A stretch of DNA of 21,847 bases from Kiritimatiellaceae bacterium (GTDB lineage: Bacteria; Verrucomicrobiota; Kiritimatiellia; Kiritimatiellales; Pontiellaceae): the NCBI GenBank assembly GCA_002691095.1, contig NZGU01000022.1:1-21847 (forward strand), in the 5' to 3' direction. This document shows, piece by piece, positions 7,295-14,356 of this stretch. The notes beneath the pieces are model-generated. The model was given only the letters and a program-made list of their open reading frames with translations. It was not told where the DNA came from and ran no database searches. The position numbers and the translations under genes are program-made. Every line of letters begins with the position of its first letter. Positions within the stretch are counted from its first letter, which is position 1.

Positions 7295-7957
7295 TTATTC
7301 GCTAAGGGTGAAGCGGATGGTGCCGTCTTCGATTTTGACTTGGCTGATGCCGTCGGCTAGCAGTTCCCAGAAGGGGGAGGCGTTGCCTTGTTGCGCGGCG
7401 GCGACGAGGTCGATGTTTTTGAGGTTGCCGATCCAGGCACTGGGCAGGGGAAAGCCCATGACGGTGATGCCTTCTAGGATGATTTCGGTTTCGCCATTCG
7501 CTGAGGTGATGGTGAGACCGGCTTTGGCGTTGAGGGTTTGTCCGCCGAAGATGGGTACATCGGGGTCGATGGGAAGGCGGAGGCGGGCGCTGAGCATGTC
7601 GTCGGAGAGATCGAAGGCGAGTTTGTCGGCGAGGTCGGTGCGGTGGGCGATGAGGGAGTTGAGCTCTTTTTCGGTGAAGCGGATGGGTTGTCCGCCGGTT
7701 GGTTCTTGGTAGCGCTGTGGTTCGAGTGGGAGGGGTCTGACGTGGTAGGCGGGTGCGCGTTGGGTGCGTTGTATGTGTTCGATTTTTTGGTCGAATTCTT
7801 GTTGTTCGTGGGGGAAGAGGGTGACGGGTTTAAAGGGGGCCATGCTCAAGCGTACGCCGAAGTATGCGGCGAGAAAAACGGTGATGAAGAGGAGGAGAGT
7901 GAAGCCGGTTTTCCGGAGTTTCTTTTTGGGAGTGGGGGTGTTGGAGGTGGTGGTCAT
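7295..7957 (-). CDS. Membrane-anchored protein of unknown function
   Basis: A 220-residue protein I do not recognise with confidence. Residues about 1-15 are basic and polar (TPKKKLRK), and residues about 18-36 form one hydrophobic segment, so it is likely an N-terminally anchored protein with a periplasmic body. A proline-rich linker around residues 65-85 leads to the element RFTEKELNSLIAHRTDLADK. This is reminiscent of the lipid-binding-like YpmS/DUF2140 fold, where an E-L-N motif begins the domain. The remaining half alternates short beta-type strands (ARLRLPID, AKAGLTIT, TEIILEGI, VKIEDGTIRFTL). The YpmS comparison is tentative. It converges on the symporter gene with only 6 bp between stops and diverges from grpE. 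No SD is visible before the ATG. Confidence 0.7.
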   Translation of the reverse strand: MTTTSNTPTPKKKLRKTGFTLLLFITVFLAAYFGVRLSMAPFKPVTLFPHEQQEFDQKIEHIQRTQRAPAYHVRPLPLEPQRYQEPTGGQPIRFTEKELNSLIAHRTDLADKLAFDLSDDMLSARLRLPIDPDVPIFGGQTLNAKAGLTITSANGETEIILEGITVMGFPLPSAWIGNLKNIDLVAAAQQGNASPFWELLADGISQVKIEDGTIRFTLSE

Positions 7958-8191
7958 GGGTTTGTCTTGGTTGGTCTTGAGGTGTGGGGCGTGGCACCGT
8001 TGATTGGTGGGGGGCGAGGGGGGTGGAGCTGATTCTGATGGGGTGTTTATTCATACTTTTTAGCGTCTTTTAAAGAGGTTTGGTTGTCAAGCTTGTTTGT
8101 TGTGTGATTGCGGTGGAAGATATGGGGGTAGAGACCGGTTGACACGGGGTGTTATTAGCGTATTTTTCTCTGCCTTGAGAGGGAGTTTTTT
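7958..8191. other. Divergent intergenic region between the membrane protein and grpE
   Basis: A 234-bp gap with two outward-facing consensus -35 hexamers. TTGACA on the + strand at 8139-8144 serves grpE. TTGACA on the minus strand (8085-8090) could serve the membrane protein, but it has no good -10 at normal spacing. On the + strand there are two G6 tracts (8009-8014 and 8018-8023) separated by CGA. No CIRCE element and no tRNA are present. Confidence 0.6.
8139..8166 (+). promoter_or_regulatory. grpE-dnaJ-rsmE-parA promoter
   Basis: A consensus TTGACA (8139-8144) is followed by a 16-bp spacer and TATTTT (8161-8166), four of six matches to the -10 consensus. It lies 25 bp before the grpE ATG. 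A GAGAGGGAG SD sits between about 8177 and 8185. The heat-shock CIRCE inverted repeat is absent, so HrcA control at this site is unlikely. Confidence 0.65.
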
Positions 8192-8737
8192 ATGAGTGAA
8201 GAGAAGAATGAAAATGTTGAGGCGGGCGAAGAGGCGCGTGAGGAAGAGGTGTTGCCGGATACAGAGGTGATTGAGGAGGCTTCGGCGGTTGAGGAGGAGT
8301 CGTTGCGGGATCAGTTTGTGCGCTTGCAGGCGGATTTTGCGAATTTTCGGAATCGGACGCAGCGGGAGCGGGTGGAGTTGTATCAGCGGGCGAATGAGGA
8401 TCTGTTGCTGGAGCTGTTGCCGGTGCTGGATCATTTTGAATTGGGGTTGGAGACGGCGCGGAAACAGGAGGCGGATGCGGCGGTGCTGGAGGGGTTCTCT
8501 TTGGTGTTGGATCAGTTTACGTCTTTGTTGGAGCGGTTTAAGGTGACACCGATTGAGGCGGTGGGAGCGGTTTTTGATCCGCATGTGCATGAGGCGTTGA
8601 CGCATATGCCTTCCGAGGAGGTTGCGGAGGGGGTTTGTATGAATGAGGTTCGGAAGGGATATCGGATGGGTGAGAAGTTGTTGCGGGCGGCGCAGGTGGT
8701 GGTTTCGTCGGGTGCGACGGTGGAAGGTGGCGAGTAG
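8192..8737 (+). CDS. grpE: Nucleotide exchange factor GrpE (Hsp70 co-chaperone)
   Basis: GrpE releases ADP from DnaK and so resets the Hsp70 cycle in the cytoplasm. The 181-residue protein has the standard layout. Residues 1-33 are a disordered, very acidic head (runs of Glu and Ala). The long coiled-coil helix begins at about residue 36 with RDQFVRLQADFANFRNRTQRE, a hallmark of the family. The C-terminal beta domain carries GVTPIEAVG-like (here KVTPIEAVG), FDPHVHEAL and GYRMGEKLLRAAQVVVS. The start has a strong GAGAGGGAG SD and lies behind the promoter at 8139-8166. dnaJ begins two bases after its stop. dnaK is not in the window. Confidence 0.97.
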   Translation: MSEEKNENVEAGEEAREEEVLPDTEVIEEASAVEEESLRDQFVRLQADFANFRNRTQRERVELYQRANEDLLLELLPVLDHFELGLETARKQEADAAVLEGFSLVLDQFTSLLERFKVTPIEAVGAVFDPHVHEALTHMPSEEVAEGVCMNEVRKGYRMGEKLLRAAQVVVSSGATVEGGE

Positions 8738-8739
8738 CG

Positions 8740-9909
8740 ATGGCGGAGAAGCGGGATTATTATGAGGTGCTGGGGGTGGATCGTTCGGCATCGGATGATG
8801 CGATTAAGAAGGCGTATCGGAAGGTGGCGATGAAGTATCATCCGGACCGGAACCCAGGGGATCAGGCGGCGGAGGAGAGTTTTAAAGAGGCGTCGGAGGC
8901 GTATGAGGTGCTTTCGGATGGGGAGAAGAAGGCTCGGTATGATCAGTTTGGGCACCAGGCGTTTGGTGCGGGCGGTGGGGGTGGCTTTGGCGGCGGGGGT
9001 GGTTTCCATGATGCGTCGGATATTTTTGAGCAGGTATTTGGGGGGGGCTTCAATATTAATGATTTGTTTGGCGGGGGGGCGGGCGGTCGTCGGCGTGGGG
9101 GGGCAGCGCGTGGGTCGGATTTGCGGTATGATTTGGATGTGGATTTTGAAGAGGCGGCGCTGGGTTCGAGTCGAACATTGACGTTGCCGGTTTCTTCCAC
9201 ATGTGGGCGGTGTAGCGGTAGCGGGGCGGAACCGGGGACGTCGCGGAGCACATGTGGGACGTGTGGTGGGCGAGGCCAGGTGAGTTCGGGAAGTGGATTT
9301 ATTCAGTTTTCGCAGACGTGTCCGACGTGTGGGGGAGCGGGCGAGACGATTGCGAGTCCGTGCCGGGAGTGCAAGGGTGCTGGCAGTGTGAAAGAGCGGA
9401 CGAAGTTGAAGTTGAGAATTCCGGCGGGGGTTGAATCGGGTTCTCGGCAGCGATTGGCGGGCAAGGGCGAAGCGGGGAGTCGGGGAGGACCGGCGGGGGA
9501 TCTGTTTATTGTTTTTCATGTGAAGGATCATGCGTTTTTCCGGCGGAATAATTTGGATGTGTTGTTGGAGGTTCCGGTGCCGTTCTATGTGGCTATGATG
9601 GGTGGTGAGATTGAGGTGCCGACGTTGCATGGGGATGCGCGGCTGAAAATTCCGGCGGGTACACAGAATGGAAAAATGTTCCGGCTGCGGGGACAGGGGA
9701 TTGTGGATCAGGCCCATGGGCATGGCAAGGGCGATCAGCATGTGATGGTGAATATTGAGGTGCCGGCGAAGCTTTCGGGGAAAGAGAAGAAGGCGATGGA
9801 GAAGCTCTGTTCGGCGTTGCATGAGAATCATTTTGAGGAGTCGGTTCGGTTGCGGAAAGATGCGGCGCGGTTTTATGAGCGTAAGCGGAAACTGGAAAAC
9901 GATGAATGA
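8740..9909 (+). CDS. dnaJ: Chaperone DnaJ (Hsp40)
   Basis: DnaJ delivers unfolded clients to DnaK and stimulates its ATPase. The 389-residue protein is a full type I DnaJ. It has a J domain with His34-Pro35-Asp36, then a Gly/Phe-rich linker (about residues 75-115). Four zinc-binding CxxCxGxG repeats follow, at Cys155/158, Cys172/175, Cys194/197 and Cys208/211, and the C-terminal client-binding domains end in a Lys/Arg-rich tail. The glycine linker is encoded by long G runs on the + strand, including 8 G at 9040-9047 and 7 G shortly after, with the frame intact. It starts 2 bp after grpE and its stop overlaps the rsmE start, so the four plus-strand genes look like one operon. Confidence 0.97.
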   Translation: MAEKRDYYEVLGVDRSASDDAIKKAYRKVAMKYHPDRNPGDQAAEESFKEASEAYEVLSDGEKKARYDQFGHQAFGAGGGGGFGGGGGFHDASDIFEQVFGGGFNINDLFGGGAGGRRRGGAARGSDLRYDLDVDFEEAALGSSRTLTLPVSSTCGRCSGSGAEPGTSRSTCGTCGGRGQVSSGSGFIQFSQTCPTCGGAGETIASPCRECKGAGSVKERTKLKLRIPAGVESGSRQRLAGKGEAGSRGGPAGDLFIVFHVKDHAFFRRNNLDVLLEVPVPFYVAMMGGEIEVPTLHGDARLKIPAGTQNGKMFRLRGQGIVDQAHGHGKGDQHVMVNIEVPAKLSGKEKKAMEKLCSALHENHFEESVRLRKDAARFYERKRKLENDE

Positions 9910-10622
9910 GGATTAATTGTCTGGTTGAGGCGGTTGCGCAGGAGGGGGACGTGGTGGTGCTTTCCACGGAGCAGTCGCACCATCTAGCGCGTGTGTTGCG
10001 AGTGGAAGCGGGCCAGTCGTTGCGTCTTTTTGATGGCCGTGGTGCGGTGGCGGATGCAGTGGTGGTTGCGGCGGAGAAGCGAGCGGTGACGGTGTCGATG
10101 GGTCGGGGATGGTTGGAGCCGGCGCCGAAGGTTGAGATTGAGTTGTTGCAGGCGGTGCCGAAGTTGGACCGGTGGGAGTGGGTGCTCCAGAAGGCGGTGG
10201 AGTTGGGTGTGAGTGCGATTCGTCCGATGGTGACGGCGCATACGGAGTGTCGGGTGAGTGCGAATAAGATGGATCGTTGGCGGCAAATTATTCGACAGGC
10301 TGCGGAGCAGTGTGAGGCGCGCTGGTTGCCGGTTTTGCATGAGGTGGTGCCGATGGCGGAGCTGCTGGAGGAGGTTTCGCTGTTTGATCGGGCGGTGGTT
10401 GGTTCGTTGTATCCGGGGGCGGTATCGTTGCGGGAGGTGGCGTGGGGCGAGCCGAAGCGGGTGGGACTGCTGATTGGACCGGAGGGTGATTTTACGCGGG
10501 AAGAGGTGGATGCGTGGGTGGAGCAGGGTGTGGTTGCAGTGGGCTTTGGATCGCAGGTGTTGCGCACAGAAACGGCGGCAATTTATGGTTTAAGCATATT
10601 GGCGCATGAGTTACGGTATTGA
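9906..10622 (+). CDS. rsmE: 16S rRNA (uracil-1498-N3)-methyltransferase
   Basis: RsmE methylates N3 of U1498 in 16S rRNA using SAM. The 238-residue length is typical. The N-terminal PUA-like domain contains SHHLARVLRVEAGQ (about residues 24-37). The C-terminal SPOUT domain has QAVPKLDRWEWVLQKAVELG, then LLIGPEGDFTREEVD and FGSQVLRTETAA, which form the knotted SAM site. The ATG shares bases with the dnaJ stop (ATGA overlap), suggesting coupled translation. dnaJ next to rsmE is a common neighbourhood in bacteria. The coding sequence ends 1 bp before the chosen parA start. Confidence 0.96.
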   Translation: MRINCLVEAVAQEGDVVVLSTEQSHHLARVLRVEAGQSLRLFDGRGAVADAVVVAAEKRAVTVSMGRGWLEPAPKVEIELLQAVPKLDRWEWVLQKAVELGVSAIRPMVTAHTECRVSANKMDRWRQIIRQAAEQCEARWLPVLHEVVPMAELLEEVSLFDRAVVGSLYPGAVSLREVAWGEPKRVGLLIGPEGDFTREEVDAWVEQGVVAVGFGSQVLRTETAAIYGLSILAHELRY

Positions 10623-10623
10623 A

Positions 10624-11409
10624 ATGCAGACAGTAGTGGTAGCGTTGGCGAATCAAAAAGGGGGCGTGGGGAAAACCACCACGGCGATTAATTTTTCGGC
10701 TTGTTTGGCGGAGAAAAATAGACGGGTGTTGTTGGTGGATTTGGATCCACAGGCGAATGCGACGAGCGGACTGGGGTTGGAGAAAGAGGCTGGGGCAAGT
10801 ATCTTTCCGGCATTGATGGGGGATGTGGCGGGGGTCGATCAGATTAAGCAGACAGGGGTGAAGAATCTGGATATTATTCCATCGGAGTTGGATCTGGCTG
10901 GCGCGGAGATTGCGATTGCGCGGCATGATGATTATCTGCACAAGCTACGCAAGGCGTTGGGACCTGTGGTGGAGTCGAATCGCTATGATGTGATTCTCTT
11001 GGACTGTCCTCCGTCGCTGGGCATTTTGTTTATGAATGCGTTAAACGTGGCGCATGAGGTGATCATTCCGATGCAGTGCGAATATCTGGCGTTGGAAGGG
11101 TTGGGTGTGATGGTGGACATTGTGCAGCAGGTGGCGGAGGCGGGGAATCCGAGGCTGCATATCAGCGGTATTTTGATGACGATGTATAACCCGAGTACAA
11201 ATCTCTCTCAGCAGGTGGTGCAGGAGGTGATTAAACATTTTGGGGATCGGGTGTATGAGACGTTAATCCCGCGTAATGTGCGGTTGAGTGAGGCTCCCAG
11301 TTTTGGATTGCCGGTCAACAAGCACGATCCACATTGTGTGGGTACGGCGGCGTATCGCTCCTTAGCGAAGGAGTTTATGGGCCGTCAGAAGCTCACAGGG
11401 ATTGAATAA
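10624..11409 (+). CDS. parA: ParA/Soj-family chromosome-partitioning ATPase
   Basis: A 261-residue ParA-type P-loop ATPase. The deviant Walker A motif KGGVGKTT lies at residues 12-19 from the chosen start. VLLVDLDPQANAT (A' motif) and DVILLDCPPSLG (Walker B) follow, then RLSEAPSFG near the C-terminus. An in-frame ATG at 10606, inside rsmE, would add six residues (MSYGIE). The later ATG fits the usual Soj start better, though neither has a convincing SD. In most genomes soj is followed by parB/spo0J. Here no parB follows: the next gene is bcp on the opposite strand, and the two coding sequences overlap tail to tail by 17 bp. The protein could partner a ParB encoded elsewhere or position another cargo. 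Confidence 0.93.
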   Translation: MQTVVVALANQKGGVGKTTTAINFSACLAEKNRRVLLVDLDPQANATSGLGLEKEAGASIFPALMGDVAGVDQIKQTGVKNLDIIPSELDLAGAEIAIARHDDYLHKLRKALGPVVESNRYDVILLDCPPSLGILFMNALNVAHEVIIPMQCEYLALEGLGVMVDIVQQVAEAGNPRLHISGILMTMYNPSTNLSQQVVQEVIKHFGDRVYETLIPRNVRLSEAPSFGLPVNKHDPHCVGTAAYRSLAKEFMGRQKLTGIE

Positions 11410-11860
11410 ATTCAAATACCTTTTCGGGGTGCGTCTCGGCTTTGGGAACGCGCTTCCAGTGTTTGATGATGGTGCCTTCGGGATCAATGATGACGGTGGA
11501 TCGAATGCAACCGATGCTTTTTTTGCCGTAGAGGACTTTTTCTCCCCATGCGCGATATTCGGCCATCATGGTGGTATCGGGATCGGAGAGCAGGACAAAG
11601 GGTAGATTGAAGTCGGCAATGAATTTGTCGTGGGATTCGAGACTGTCTTTGCTGACGCCGAGGACGACGGTTTGGTGGTCGGTGAAGGCGTTGTTGAGGT
11701 CGCGAAAGCCGCAAGATTCTTTGGTGCAGCCGGGGGTGTTGTCTTTCGGGTAGAAGTAGATGACGAGGTATTTGCCTTGGTAGTCGGCGAGTGTATGTGT
11801 TTTTCCGTCGCTACCGTTGAGGCTGAATGCGGGTGCTTTGGTTCCTTCGAGTGCGTTCAT
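11393..11860 (-). CDS. bcp: Thiol peroxidase, Bcp/PrxQ-type peroxiredoxin
   Basis: A cytoplasmic peroxiredoxin that reduces hydrogen peroxide and organic peroxides with thioredoxin. The 155 residues match the family. The peroxidatic cysteine is Cys45 in YPKDNTPGCTKESC and the resolving cysteine is Cys50, the five-residue spacing typical of PrxQ. GVSKDSLESHDKFIADFNLPF and RSTVIIDPEGTI follow as expected. GAGAG lies a few bases before the ATG. It is the last gene of the long minus-strand run, 14 bp after the secreted propeller-like protein, and its 3' end overlaps the parA 3' end by 17 bp. Confidence 0.95.
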   Translation of the reverse strand: MNALEGTKAPAFSLNGSDGKTHTLADYQGKYLVIYFYPKDNTPGCTKESCGFRDLNNAFTDHQTVVLGVSKDSLESHDKFIADFNLPFVLLSDPDTTMMAEYRAWGEKVLYGKKSIGCIRSTVIIDPEGTIIKHWKRVPKAETHPEKVFEFIQSL

Positions 11861-11874
11861 GTTTCTCTCTTTCG

Positions 11875-13335
11875 CTATGGGGTTTCTAGTGGGGTTGTTT
11901 TTAAAAAGCCGAAGGCCGCATTGTCAACTGCAATAAGAGCACATCCATCGGAGGTGAGAACAATATCTTCGCCGGCCCAGTCCCATCCGAACTCTTCTCC
12001 GGGGTCTCCAAACCAGGTTTCCCACTCAAGTACACCGTCAGCTGCATATTTAATTATGTAGACGACCCATTTGTCGGATAAACCATTTTCATTGGTGGCT
12101 GAGTAGCCGCCATATTCGTCTCCAGAACCGGCAACAACCAGACAGCCACCGTCGGGGGTGGCACGGATTCCCCAGGCTTCGTCGTGAATATATCGTGCAT
12201 CAAATCCTCGGGGGTTGCCTTGCCTTCGACTCCATATTGGTTCGCCTTGTGGGTCTATTTTATACGTTAGTGTATCCCAATTGTTGGATTGGTTTGATCC
12301 ACTGTTCTGGTAGTTGACACGAGTATGGCCTCCCAAAAAAATGTATCCATCGGATGAAACATCGAGGGCAAAACAGTGGTTATCATCGGCGCCGATATTG
12401 GAGCGTTCCCAGCCATATTGCCTCTGCCAAAGAAGCGTGCCATCCGTTGTTATTTTTATCAGTCCAAACCTAGTATTTTCAGCCGCTTGTCCACTGATAA
12501 TATAGCCTCCCTGTGTCGGGTAAATACGATATGCTTGATCTAGGTAAGCACTGAGGTCGATTTCTTCGACAAGGTTTCCTTGTGTGTCGAGAAAAGTAAG
12601 CTGGCCTTTTCCTTCTGTAAAAAAAGTATTTTGGGGATCGTTAGCATCTCGATACCCGACGGCGATATAACCGTTAGGGTGAGTGGCAGCATGTTCATAT
12701 GCATCGGCGCCGCTTATATCGTGTGTTTGTAAAAAGATCAGTGATCCTGTTTCTTTATTAAGTTTTGCGACCATACTATCTTGTGAATCGGTGTCACTAT
12801 TGGTTTGTTGGCTCCCCAGAATTATATATCCATCGTCAACTTCAAGCGCTGAATTGCCGAGGTTATATCTCCCGCGAATAAACAGTTCGCTTTCCTGCTT
12901 CCATTCAAGCGCACCATTGGCATCCACTTTTATTACGAGCGCGCGGCCGCTACTACTTGGAGAATCGCTCTCACCGATCTGCAAAAAACCACCGTCTGAA
13001 CAGGCTAGTATAAAGTGACCATGAGCTTCTTTGTTGGATCGTTCTCCACGATAGGAAGTAAACCACTCCATGGTGGGTGCGGGTGGAGTGGGCTGAAGAT
13101 AAAAGAAGGCTGTTGGCGAGCTGTTGATTGGTATGGTCATGGAATGAGTAGCGTTATCAAGAGTGGTAGTGATGGAATTCATATATTCCCATGAATCGAG
13201 AAGGTTTTCGGAAGACCATACTCGATATTTTGTATTGGATGCTCCAAGCAGGGAGAGTTCGATGGAGTTGGCTGAAGCGGTTGCAGGCCAGATTAAGAAA
13301 AATGTAAGAAAAAATGGTTTTATCTTTTTAAGCAT
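11875..13335 (-). CDS. Secreted beta-propeller-like protein with PVC-type N-terminal module
   Basis: A 486-residue protein with a signal peptide (MLKKIKPFFLTFFLIWPATASA). The frame extends upstream to 13524 inside galM, but the signal peptide fixes the start at 13335. Residues about 30-85 contain YRVWSSENLLDSWEYM and end in FFYLQ. This resembles a small beta module common near the ends of exported Verrucomicrobia/Kiritimatiellota proteins. The rest repeats a pattern of a hydrophobic strand with D-G-G/G-Y (SDGGFLQIGE, VDDGYIILGS, HPNGYIAVGY, TQGGYIISGQ, SSDGYIFLGG, TPDGGCLVVAG, TSDGCALIAV). These alternate with DANGALEW-like strands (TTDGTLLWQRQ, DPQGEPIWSRR, AADGVLEWETW). About seven blades are implied. 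It overlaps galM by 8 bp. The DNA is visibly less G-skewed and more AT-rich than neighbouring genes. Ligand and function are unknown. Confidence 0.8.
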   Translation of the reverse strand: MLKKIKPFFLTFFLIWPATASANSIELSLLGASNTKYRVWSSENLLDSWEYMNSITTTLDNATHSMTIPINSSPTAFFYLQPTPPAPTMEWFTSYRGERSNKEAHGHFILACSDGGFLQIGESDSPSSSGRALVIKVDANGALEWKQESELFIRGRYNLGNSALEVDDGYIILGSQQTNSDTDSQDSMVAKLNKETGSLIFLQTHDISGADAYEHAATHPNGYIAVGYRDANDPQNTFFTEGKGQLTFLDTQGNLVEEIDLSAYLDQAYRIYPTQGGYIISGQAAENTRFGLIKITTDGTLLWQRQYGWERSNIGADDNHCFALDVSSDGYIFLGGHTRVNYQNSGSNQSNNWDTLTYKIDPQGEPIWSRRQGNPRGFDARYIHDEAWGIRATPDGGCLVVAGSGDEYGGYSATNENGLSDKWVVYIIKYAADGVLEWETWFGDPGEEFGWDWAGEDIVLTSDGCALIAVDNAAFGFLKTTPLETP

Positions 13336-14353
13336 GACTGAATCGATAAATGCAGGTTTGGGTGTAGGATTCTCCGGGATTGAGCCGAGTGGAGGGAAAA
13401 GTCGGCTGGTTGGGACTGTCGGGGAAGTGTTGGGTTTCGAGACAGAAGCCGTTCTGCTTGTGGTAGGTGTGAGCGTATTTTCCCTTGAAGCCGTTGAGGA
13501 AGTTGCCGGAGTAGAATTGAACACCGGGTTCGGTCGTGAGGCAGGTTAGGGTTCTTCCGCTCACCGGTTCGACTACTTCAGCGGCGATTGCGAGGGAGCC
13601 ATCGGTACTATGTAAGCAGTAGTTGTGGTCGTAGCCGAGTCCTTGAACGTCGTCTATGCGAGTGCCAATGGCAGTGGGTTGGCGCAAGTCCATTTCGGTG
13701 TCGGCAACCTTGCGCAGTTCTCCGGTTGGGATGGCATCGTCGTCGACCACGGTGTAGCGGTCGGCATGGATTTGAATGAGATGGTCCCGAATGCTTCCCT
13801 TTCCAGCTAGGTTAAAATAGCTGTGGTTGGTGAGGTTGATGATGGTGGGTTGATCTGTGGTGGCTTTGTATTGAATGGATAGTTCGTTGAGATCATTGAG
13901 CTGAAAAGTCACCTCGGTCTCAAGGGTGCCAGGATAGTTTTCCTCTTCGTGGGGGCTGGTTCGTTTGAGTAGGAGTTTTTCGGCATCGGCTTGGACTTCC
14001 CATACTCGTTTGTCGAAACCACGAAGGCCGCCGTGCAGGGCGTTGGCCCCGTTGTTGGTGGCGAGCTGATAGAACTGACCATCCAGTTCAAAATGACCGT
14101 TGCCGATACGGTTGGCAAAGCGTCCGCAGGTGGCCCCAAAGTAGGGGTTATCGTTGCTTTCGTAGCCTTGTAGGGTGTCGAAACCCAGCACGATATCTTC
14201 GAAGGTGCCGTTGCGGTCGGGAGTCTGGATCGAGGTAATGGTGCCGCCGTAGTTGATTATCTCAACGATAATGCCGTGCGCATTTTCAAAGCGGAACAGA
14301 TCGACCTGTTCTCCGTGTTGGGTGGTTCCATAGGGTTTCATTGTTAAGAGCAT
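13328..14353 (-). CDS. galM: Aldose 1-epimerase (mutarotase)
   Basis: GalM interconverts the alpha and beta anomers of glucose and galactose. The 341-residue protein carries the family signatures INYGGTITSIQTPDR near the N-terminus, YFGATCGRFANRIG, ALHGGLRGFDKRVWE (first catalytic-site histidine), NLTNHSYFNLAG (second histidine) and TEPGVQFYSGN, which holds the catalytic glutamate. The start at 14353 is favoured by AAAGGA spaced 7 nt upstream, although Met5 (14341) would also be acceptable. That SD is part of the last codons of rng, whose stop is 3 nt before the galM ATG. No signal peptide is seen, so it should be cytoplasmic. No other galactose genes are nearby. Confidence 0.95.
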   Translation of the reverse strand: MLLTMKPYGTTQHGEQVDLFRFENAHGIIVEIINYGGTITSIQTPDRNGTFEDIVLGFDTLQGYESNDNPYFGATCGRFANRIGNGHFELDGQFYQLATNNGANALHGGLRGFDKRVWEVQADAEKLLLKRTSPHEEENYPGTLETEVTFQLNDLNELSIQYKATTDQPTIINLTNHSYFNLAGKGSIRDHLIQIHADRYTVVDDDAIPTGELRKVADTEMDLRQPTAIGTRIDDVQGLGYDHNYCLHSTDGSLAIAAEVVEPVSGRTLTCLTTEPGVQFYSGNFLNGFKGKYAHTYHKQNGFCLETQHFPDSPNQPTFPSTRLNPGESYTQTCIYRFSHA

Positions 14354-14356
14354 GAT

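Noticed and set aside
8040..8191. CIRCE heat-shock operator before grpE
   Set aside because: I looked for the TTAGCACTC-N9-GAGTGCTAA pattern and did not find it; only an ordinary -35/-10 pair is present.
13336..13524. N-terminal extension of the propeller-like protein by 63 residues
   Set aside because: The extension is antisense-like Ser/Thr/Pro sequence lying in the galM coding region. A clear signal peptide starts at 13335.
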